A stretch of DNA of 63,759 nt, from assembly GCA_014799505.1 (NCBI GenBank), contig JAAVHV010000009.1, positions 94,101-157,859 of the forward strand, written 5' to 3'. Numbering within the stretch: the stretch's first letter is position 1; each line of letters starts with the position of its first letter. This document shows, in pieces, positions 58,555 through 63,759 of the stretch. The notes beneath the pieces were generated by a model. That model saw only the letters and a program-made list of their open reading frames with translations, was not told the origin of the DNA and ran no database searches. The translations under genes and the position numbers were made by a program. Source of the DNA: Clostridiales bacterium (GTDB lineage Bacteria > Bacillota > Clostridia > Oscillospirales > Oscillospiraceae).

Positions 58555-59760
58555 TCAGGCCCGGCCATTGCCTTCCGTAACCGCCTCTGGGATATTGACG
58601 TAATCCCACTGGTGGTCGGAGTTGGCCATGTAGTCGCTGGTGACGTTGAAATAGCCCCAGTTCTCCTGACGCCCGTACCCGGTCATCTCCCGCATATTGG
58701 CGTCCCAGGTCACATCCACGCAGTACCAATTGCCGCCCAGCCGCACCATGTTCCACCCATGGTCCGACGAGCTCCTGTGGGCCGCGCCCACCACGGTGAT
58801 ACACTCCACCCCGGCCAGGTCCATCAGCAGCTGGAAGGTGGCGGCATAGCCCAGGCACACCGCCGTGTGGTTCACCAGGCCCCCGTACGGGGTGAAGGAC
58901 TCCCGGGGCGTGACAGCCATCCTGTCCTGGTGCGTCCAGTCGTAGTTCACATTCTGCACGATCCAGCTGTAGACGGCCACTTCCTTCTCATAGTCGTTCA
59001 TGCCGTTTTTGAGCACCTTATCCAGCACCTGTTTGGCCTGGTCGTAGATATCCCTGTCGTATTCGGACAGTCCCGCCGGGTCGCCCTTCTCCCAGGCGGA
59101 GCGGATGGCCGAGGTGTCATAGAGGGACATATCGTCCTCCCCAGGCTGGACATATTCCACCCTGGATCCATACGTCGGGTCCGCCTCCACCGTGGGCTCC
59201 GGGGCGGGTGTCCCAGTGCTGGCGGCGGGTTCCGGCGTCCGCCCATTGAGGGCCGCTTCCACCGCCGCCCGCGCCCCATCCGGGTCCGGGCAGATGAACA
59301 GCGCCACGAAGGGCCCCTCCTGCAAAATGCCGCCGTTGGCCACCATATCCGCCTCGGCAGGGGCGTAGCCCGCAAAGTCCCCCTGCCGGGTAAAGGTATA
59401 GCTCATCAGCGCGGTGGCGGCCCGGACGGCGGAGTCGCTGTCCGCCATACGCAGCACGGCGACCTCAAAGGCGGAGGCCCCGGTGGCCCGGCTCACCGCC
59501 GCGTCCTCCCACGGCTCCTCCAGCCCATAGGCATTTTCGATATAAACAGCCAAGCGCTCCCTGTCATGGTTGATGTATAGGTGCTCGAACTCATTCGACT
59601 CCTCAAACCCGGAGAACTGAAACGCGATCTCACACAGGTTCGCGGCAGTCCAGTCTGTTTTCCGCGCGGGAGACGATCCAGCCGGCGCGGGCTCCCGGCA
59701 GGCGCTCAGCAGCCCCAGCAGCAGCGCGGCGGACAGCAGCAGGGAAACAGCTCTTTTCAT
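58555..59760 (-). CDS. Lipoprotein with DUF4358-like and transglutaminase-like domains
   Basis: A 401-residue lipoprotein. The signal MKRAVSLLLSAALLLGLL ends in lipobox LSAC. Residues 35-170 resemble DUF4358 (ASAFEVAVLRMADSDSAVRA, then ILQEGPFVALFICPD). After a Pro/Thr linker, residues 235-400 are a transglutaminase-like cysteine-protease fold with the triad Cys in HTAVCLGYAATFQLL, His in SSDHGWNMVRLGG and Asp in CVDVTWDANM. Such proteins act on surface proteins or peptides. ATG 59760 is set by the signal peptide; AAGGAG is 11 bases upstream. Confidence 0.9.
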   Translation of the reverse strand: MKRAVSLLLSAALLLGLLSACREPAPAGSSPARKTDWTAANLCEIAFQFSGFEESNEFEHLYINHDRERLAVYIENAYGLEEPWEDAAVSRATGASAFEVAVLRMADSDSAVRAATALMSYTFTRQGDFAGYAPAEADMVANGGILQEGPFVALFICPDPDGARAAVEAALNGRTPEPAASTGTPAPEPTVEADPTYGSRVEYVQPGEDDMSLYDTSAIRSAWEKGDPAGLSEYDRDIYDQAKQVLDKVLKNGMNDYEKEVAVYSWIVQNVNYDWTHQDRMAVTPRESFTPYGGLVNHTAVCLGYAATFQLLMDLAGVECITVVGAAHRSSSDHGWNMVRLGGNWYCVDVTWDANMREMTGYGRQENWGYFNVTSDYMANSDHQWDYVNIPEAVTEGNGRA

Positions 59761-59793
59761 ATTGAACACAGCTCCTTAAGCAAATCTTAAAAA

Positions 59794-59816
59794 GCCGCCG
59801 GCCCGTGGCCGGCGGC
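59794..59816 (-). terminator. Hairpin before the IreB gene end
   Basis: A 10-bp perfect stem (GCCGCCGGCC and complement) with a 3-base loop, preceded by AAAAA, so on the minus strand a T tract follows: the terminator of the IreB gene. Confidence 0.88.
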
Positions 59817-59822
59817 TCTGTC

Positions 59823-60077
59823 TTACTTCTCTTTGAGATAGCTCTTCAGCAGCACCTGCAGCAGCTCATCCCGATCCAACTGACGGATAAGCGTACGGGC
59901 GTTGTTGTGGTTGGTGATATAGGTCGGATCCTCGCTGAGGATATAGCCCACAATCTGGTTGATGGGGTTATAGCCCTTCTCCCGGAGGGAACTGTAAACG
60001 GTGGACAGGATGACCCTGATCTCCTCGTCCCTATTCAGGTTGACATTAAATTTACGCGTGTAGTCCATGTCACTCAA
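59823..60077 (-). CDS. IreB family regulatory phosphoprotein
   Basis: An 84-residue protein of the IreB (DUF965) family. Conserved core: [31 protein letters not shown] and [19 protein letters not shown]. In Enterococcus, IreB is phosphorylated by the Ser/Thr kinase IreK and restrains cephalosporin resistance; early Thr residues (here in MDYTRKFN) are the phosphosites. I chose TTG at 60077, eight bases after AAGGGGG; the ATG at 60068 is possible but poorly placed. Typical neighbours (alaS, ruvX) are not here. Confidence 0.92.
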   Translation of the reverse strand: MSDMDYTRKFNVNLNRDEEIRVILSTVYSSLREKGYNPINQIVGYILSEDPTYITNHNNARTLIRQLDRDELLQVLLKSYLKEK

Positions 60078-60231
60078 TGGGCGCACCCCCTTCTAATCGA
60101 TACCGTTATTTTAACGTAGACGGGCCAAATTGTAAAGAGGAAATCGAAAATTTAACAAGTTTCCTCTCGGGCCCCGGATAAAGCAGAGCCGCCCGGCGGA
60201 CAGGCCGGACGGCTCGGAAGGGTTCAAATCA

Positions 60232-61143
60232 TCAGCCGATGCGCTTGGCTCCCACGATGTAGGGGGCATAGTAGCCGGAAATGCTGTCGTACTGCACCCG
60301 GTAAGTGGTGGTAGAGGCGTGGATGAACTGACCGTTGCCCACGTACATACCCACATGGGTGGTGGGCAGGGTGCCGCCGGAGCTGTCAAAGCGGCGGTCG
60401 AAGAAGAAAATCAGGTCACCGGGCTGCATGGCGCTGATGGACACGAAGTAGCCGTTGTTATAGTACTGGCTGGAGGAGCCCCGGGAGATGGGGTGGCCCA
60501 GCTGCTTGTAGATGTAGTACATCAGGCCGGAGCAGTCGAAGGAATTGGGGCCGGCCCCGCCGGACACATACCGGCAACCCAGCAGGCTCTTGGCCATGGC
60601 GGCGGCCGCGGCGCCCAGTTCGCTGGAGCCCTCGTAATCGGCGCCCACCAGAACTATGTACTCAGCGGACACGTAGCCGGACTCGATCTGATACCAGCCG
60701 TTGCCGGGATCGGCCACGATGTCCACCACGGTGCCGGCCTTCAGGGTAGTTACTTTGTCATATGTAGTAGCGGGACCGGAGCGGACATTGAGCACGTCGG
60801 CGGTGACGAGGCCCCGCTGCTGCTCCGGCTCGGTGCCCTCCGTGGCGGGGACGACCGTGCCGTCCTCCAAGGTAACCGTGAGCCAAGCGCCGGACATATA
60901 GCCGGTCTGGCTTCCGTAAGTCACTTTATACCAGCCGTTCCCGGCGTCCTCCTCCACGGTGACCTCGGCGCCCTTGGGGGCCATGGTGACGGTCCCGGAA
61001 CTGGTGCTGGCCTCGCTGCGCAGGCGCAGGCTGTCGGCGGTGACGGTGGCGCTGCCGATCGAGGCGAACGCCACGCCGGTACACATCGTCAGGGCAAGAC
61101 CGGCGGCGGCCAGCGTCCGGACCGCCTTAAACTTGAAATTCAT
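60232..61143 (-). CDS. NlpC/P60 endopeptidase with two SH3 domains
   Basis: A 303-residue secreted wall hydrolase. The signal peptide spans about residues 1-27 (LAAAGLALTMCTGVAFA). Two bacterial SH3 repeats follow (VTADSLRLRSEASTSSGTV and VTADVLNVRSGPATTYDKV), then the NlpC/P60 domain with catalytic Cys in NSFDCSGLMYYI, His in TTHVGMYVGNG and a third His in FIHASTTTY. It cuts gamma-D-Glu-mDAP type bonds and is a typical WalR-regulated gene class. Downstream is a gene-free stretch before the IreB gene. Confidence 0.94.
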   Translation of the reverse strand: MNFKFKAVRTLAAAGLALTMCTGVAFASIGSATVTADSLRLRSEASTSSGTVTMAPKGAEVTVEEDAGNGWYKVTYGSQTGYMSGAWLTVTLEDGTVVPATEGTEPEQQRGLVTADVLNVRSGPATTYDKVTTLKAGTVVDIVADPGNGWYQIESGYVSAEYIVLVGADYEGSSELGAAAAAMAKSLLGCRYVSGGAGPNSFDCSGLMYYIYKQLGHPISRGSSSQYYNNGYFVSISAMQPGDLIFFFDRRFDSSGGTLPTTHVGMYVGNGQFIHASTTTYRVQYDSISGYYAPYIVGAKRIG

Positions 61144-61179
61144 TGGAAGCTACCTCCATTTTCTTTCGTAAAGGGTTTC

Positions 61180-61470
61180 TTACTTGCCGGCCAGCGCCCG
61201 CATCAGCCAAATGGAGCCCATGTCAACGGCGGAGAACAAATCGGGCAGATCGCTCTTTTTCACCACACGATCCCGGCTCTTCAGATCCGGATCGGTGAAC
61301 TGGAGCTCAAGATGGGCCTTGTTGGCCAGCTCCAGGCCGCCGTCCTTCTCGGTGCTCATCACCTGGATCACGACGATGTATTTGTCGGCCATGGAGCCGT
61401 AGTAGATCAGGTTGTCCTTGCGGCGGAGCGGGTGCCCCTTGTAGGTCAAAACGCCGGATTTTTCAGCCAT
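61180..61470 (-). CDS. Small conserved-looking protein of unknown function
   Basis: A 96-residue soluble protein beginning MAEKSGVLTYKGHPLRRKDN with GAGGAGG upstream. It reads as a beta-rich fold: NLIYYGSMADKYIVVIQVMS, then LELQFTDPDLKSRDRVVKKS and a C-terminal helix. Proteins of this look occur beside housekeeping genes in clostridia, but I cannot name a family. It is 36 bases ahead of the P60 gene and may be co-transcribed with it. Confidence 0.75.
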   Translation of the reverse strand: MAEKSGVLTYKGHPLRRKDNLIYYGSMADKYIVVIQVMSTEKDGGLELANKAHLELQFTDPDLKSRDRVVKKSDLPDLFSAVDMGSIWLMRALAGK

Positions 61471-61663
61471 GGGTGCCTCCTCGAGAAATTGTAACTGTTT
61501 GTAACTGGTTTGTAACTATTGCTATTGTAACCCCGGAACCGCCCGTTGTCAACAGGATATTTGAAAAAATTTTCTGGAATACGAAGAACCTGCCCAACTC
61601 GCCGGAAAGCGGCAGAGCTGGCAGGTTCCATAATCCCAAAAAGCGGTGGGTTTCGGCCCGGTA

Positions 61664-62416
61664 TTATCCCGGCGCTTTCCCACATTTAAAGAATATAAAG
61701 TCCGGCCGGTGGATCGTTCCCCCGAACACATCGGGATACCGCTCCCTCAATTCGTCTGAAATCTGTGATTCCCGGCACTCTTCTATCACAAATCCGGCTT
61801 TTATCATGGAATTCACTATGCTGGAGAACGTCCTGTGGTAAAGCTCGTAGTTGTCCACGAACCAAGTAATTTTTCTCTGGCCCTCCACGAAATAGTTGTT
61901 GATATTCGCGTAAAGCCGTTGCCCCGACTCGGAAAGGGTATATCTCGGGTACTGCCCGTCATACGCCGTCGACATGGGATGCGACATACTGAACACAAAT
62001 TCAGCGCCATCCCCCATGATCCCGTATACGTCTTTCATCAATTCATCAAAATCCTTGATGTAGTCAAACACCAGAGAGCTTGTGACCAAATCAAATTTTT
62101 GATCGAGTCCACGGATATCCTCCATCGCCATTTGACGGTATGTAATGTTGTCGGCACGGGAATGCGCCCTGGCGTACTCCAGCATTTTCTCGGAGATGTC
62201 GATGCCCAATACGGACGCCGCCCCCATGTCGGCGTATTGCTTGGCGTGCTGTCCCATGCCGCAGCCGATGTCCAATACGGTTTTGCCCCGCAGGTCCGGA
62301 AGCATTCCAAGCAAAATAGGGGTCTCGATGAGGTCGTTAAAATTGACCTCGCTGTCCCTGATGCTCTTAAAACTCTCAAAAAAAGCCTCATTATCATAGA
62401 TATTCTGCTTTGCCAT
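61664..62416 (-). CDS. Class I SAM-dependent methyltransferase
   Basis: A 250-residue methyltransferase. The SAM-binding motif I is KTVLDIGCGMGQHAKQYADM near residues 45-64, motif II VLGIDISEKMLEYAR near 70-84, and FDLVTSSLVFDYIKDFDELM near 108-127. The C-terminal third (ITWFVDNYELYHRTFSSIVN) is the substrate side. The substrate is unknown; relatives act on small molecules. Base composition is more AT-rich than the flanks. GGAGGAAGCAGG precedes the ATG. Confidence 0.92.
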   Translation of the reverse strand: MAKQNIYDNEAFFESFKSIRDSEVNFNDLIETPILLGMLPDLRGKTVLDIGCGMGQHAKQYADMGAASVLGIDISEKMLEYARAHSRADNITYRQMAMEDIRGLDQKFDLVTSSLVFDYIKDFDELMKDVYGIMGDGAEFVFSMSHPMSTAYDGQYPRYTLSESGQRLYANINNYFVEGQRKITWFVDNYELYHRTFSSIVNSMIKAGFVIEECRESQISDELRERYPDVFGGTIHRPDFIFFKCGKAPG

Positions 62417-62463
62417 CCTGCTTCCTCCTCCGATTCAAATAAATATTGTAATCCCAGTCAATC

Positions 62464-62748
62464 TCAATTCATGGGGGACACCGCCGCCCAGCCCAGCAGC
62501 GCGGCGTGGGCCAGCAGGCACAGGGGGACAAACCATGGGAACGGGGGCTTGCGGGTCTTGTGATGGAACAGGGCCATACCCAGCGCCGCCCCGGCGGAGC
62601 CGCCCATGAGGGCGCAGCCCAGCAGCGCCGCCTCGGGGACACGGCGGCGGTGGCGCTTTGCCAGCAGCTTGTCCCAGCCGAACAGGATAAAGGCCAGGGC
62701 GCCGGTCACCCCCAGCCAGATGAGCAGCAGGCGGACGGATTCCTTCAC
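62464..62748 (-). CDS. DUF1294 small membrane protein
   Basis: A 94-residue protein with three hydrophobic helices. DUF1294 motifs are FGWDKLLAKRHRRRVPEAAL, GGSAGAALGMALFHHKTRK and FPWFVPLCLLAHAALLG. Function is unknown. The GTG at 62748 follows AGGAGGGAGG, a very strong site, and fits the family start. It is co-directional with the methyltransferase gene 47 bases downstream and divergent from the rpoB promoter. Confidence 0.9.
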   Translation of the reverse strand: MKESVRLLLIWLGVTGALAFILFGWDKLLAKRHRRRVPEAALLGCALMGGSAGAALGMALFHHKTRKPPFPWFVPLCLLAHAALLGWAAVSPMN

Positions 62749-62805
62749 GATCCTCCCTCCTCTTACATTATAATAACAAAAAATCGCCCGCAGCCAAAAT
62801 TTCTC

Positions 62806-62834
62806 TTGACGCGGGACGGCAATTGTGGTATCAT
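62806..62834 (+). promoter_or_regulatory. Promoter upstream of rpoB
   Basis: TTGACG (62806-62811), 17 bp, TATCAT (62829-62834). It would give an rpoB leader of about 320 bases. A CAGGTGG/CCACCTG hairpin (62850-62881) comes first in that leader. Confidence 0.75.
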
Positions 62835-62891
62835 AAACTGCTTTTATACACAGGTGGTGATAGAAAGCCTTCCCCACCTGTTACAGCGAGT

Positions 62892-62973
62892 ATAACATAG
62901 CTACAAGCCGCTTTGCGGCTTGTGCGCCGTAAAACGGCGCGAAACCGGCAAAGCCGGTTTCTAACTATGTTAT
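62892..62973 (+). repeat. Cloverleaf-like element 1 in the rpoB leader
   Basis: A 9-bp closing stem (ATAACATAG/CTATGTTAT) encloses three consecutive perfect hairpins: CAAGCCGC (62904-62922), GCGCCGT (62924-62940) and GAAACCGGC (62941-62961), each with a 3-base loop. Nearly every base is paired. The stem is not followed by a T tract. The same plan is repeated right after it. Confidence 0.8.
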
Positions 62974-62974
62974 G

Positions 62975-63050
62975 CTGTCAACAATGGCATTTTGTTCACA
63001 AAATGCCGCCCGCCTTGCGGGCCGCCGCATCCTGCGGCGATTGTTGATAG
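62975..63050 (+). repeat. Cloverleaf-like element 2 in the rpoB leader
   Basis: An 11-bp closing stem with one G-U (CTGTCAACAAT/ATTGTTGATAG) encloses three abutting hairpins without a single unpaired base between them: GGCATTTTG (62986-63007), GCCCGC (63008-63022) and CGCCGCA (63023-63039). It begins two bases after element 1 ends. The primary sequence differs from element 1, only the fold is shared. Confidence 0.8.
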
Positions 63051-63163
63051 TATAGCAGATTTGCACAAGGAACGCAAGAGGAAATTTCGAAAACGTGTCA
63101 ACAGCCCCGGGCGTGTCAATCCCCGGCCCGGAACTATCTACGAAGTGGAGCGTGATCAGCAAT

Positions 63164-63759
63164 ATGGCTAGAGCGGTCAAAGACGTCTGGTACGGCAAGA
63201 CCCACCGCAAGAGCTTCGCCCGCAGCGAGGAGATCCTGGAGATGCCCTACCTCCTGGAGATCCAGAAGAAGTCCTACAAGTGGTTCCTGGAGAAGGGGCT
63301 CCAGGAGGTGTTCAACGATGTGGACTCCATCACCGACTACGCGGGCAATCTGGAGCTGTCCTTCATCAGCTTCTCTATGGACGACCCCCCCAAGTACACC
63401 ATCGAGGAATGCAAGGCCCAGGACATGACCTACGCCGCCCCCATGAAGGTGCAGGTCCACCTGCGCAACAAGGCCACCAACGAGATCAAGGAGCAGTCCA
63501 TCTTCATGGGCGACTTCCCCATCATGACCGACGCGGGCACCTTCGTCATCAACGGCGCGGAGCGCGTCATCGTGTCCCAGCTGGTGCGCTCCCCCGGCGT
63601 GTACTTCTCCCGGACGGCGGACAAGGCGGACAACATCACCTTCGCCTCCACCGTCATCCCCTACCGGGGCGCGTGGCTGGAGTATGAGACGGATCTGTCC
63701 GACGTGTTCTATGTCCGCATCGACAAAAACCGCAAGCTGCCCGTCACCTGCCTCATCCG
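63164..63759 (+). CDS. rpoB: RNA polymerase beta subunit, N-terminal part (runs off the window)
   Basis: The first 198 codons of the beta subunit. It opens [20 protein letters not shown], then [20 protein letters not shown], and reaches the conserved [20 protein letters not shown] with [15 protein letters not shown], which forms part of the protrusion domain. The gene continues beyond 63759. The ATG at 63164 is preferred by family alignment; the ribosome site GTGGAGC is 12 bases away and an in-frame GTG at 63152 is the alternative. The usual rplJ-rplL genes are not upstream; instead a long structured leader precedes it. Confidence 0.97.
   Translation, partial: MARAVKDVWYGKTHRKSFARSEEILEMPYLLEIQKKSYKWFLEKGLQEVFNDVDSITDYAGNLELSFISFSMDDPPKYTIEECKAQDMTYAAPMKVQVHLRNKATNEIKEQSIFMGDFPIMTDAGTFVINGAERVIVSQLVRSPGVYFSRTADKADNITFASTVIPYRGAWLEYETDLSDVFYVRIDKNRKLPVTCLI

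Overview
The window is high-GC, gene-dense DNA from a low-copy-repeat Firmicute. The gene set points to an anaerobic, spore-forming gut clostridium of the Oscillospiraceae (Flavonifractor/Lawsonibacter-like); this lineage call is an inference. Supporting signs are a WalRK operon with YycH/YycI-type partners, a SpoVB-type flippase, CIRCE-controlled groESL and clpB, IreB, NrdR, S-layer homology repeats with Cys-Thr-Arg signatures, a rubredoxin fusion protein, and near-consensus sigma-A promoters with 17-bp spacers. The window starts inside sfsA and ends inside rpoB.

Layout. 1-5.1 kb: sfsA end, a small membrane exporter, a DUF1643 gene, a three-gene operon with its own XRE regulator and twin operators, and the pseudouridine degradation pair psuK-psuG. 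5.1-8.1 kb: a three-part ABC importer. 8.2-14.3 kb: TagA-type glycosyltransferase, DJ-1 protein, 5-formyl-THF cyclo-ligase, a 58-residue Cys/Gly-rich membrane peptide, mltG, a U32 protein and a cation diffusion facilitator. 14.4-18.9 kb: response regulator, kinase, HtrA protease and birA. 18.9-21.6 kb: a sigma/anti-sigma pair, an unknown coiled-coil protein and a HIT protein. 21.6-32.7 kb, minus strand: clpB, then the nudix-walR-(membrane gene)-walK-yycH-yycI-spoVB-C26 cluster. 32.8-36.6 kb: DUF815 ATPase, an RNHCP-domain gene behind a leader-peptide attenuator, an SLH protein and a TtcA-like protein. 36.7-41.4 kb: rplM-rpsI, groES-groEL with a partly duplicated 3' end, a YxeA-like protein and nrdR. 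41.5-46.6 kb: an Asn/Gln repeat peptide, a barnase/barstar pair with a lipid-anchored barnase, an AAA+ protein, tRNA-Leu, a flavin reductase-rubredoxin fusion and a GT2 enzyme. 46.7-58.5 kb: two tRNA-Ala genes, trkAH and ktrAB, an AT-richer M29 peptidase/ArsR cassette, an RpiR regulator, an ECF sigma/anti-sigma pair and asnS. 58.5-63.8 kb: transglutaminase lipoprotein, IreB, NlpC/P60 hydrolase, a methyltransferase, DUF1294, and the rpoB start behind a long structured leader.

How the genes fit together. Envelope maintenance dominates: WalRK and partners, MltG, the P60 hydrolase, TagA-type transferase, SpoVB-like flippase, HtrA and the SLH protein. Potassium homeostasis is present twice (TrkAH and KtrAB). 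Protein quality control is represented by CIRCE-linked groESL and clpB.

The most unusual signals are RNA or DNA structures. These are (i) a leader peptide with mutually exclusive hairpins before the RNHCP gene; (ii) two back-to-back cloverleaf-like elements in the rpoB leader, with a related three-hairpin element after groEL; (iii) a 112-bp repeat whose flanking unit recurs beside both CIRCE operons; and (iv) a duplicated groEL tail. No CRISPR array, intact insertion sequence, prophage or rRNA gene was seen. All calls come from reading the sequence only; no database search was run.
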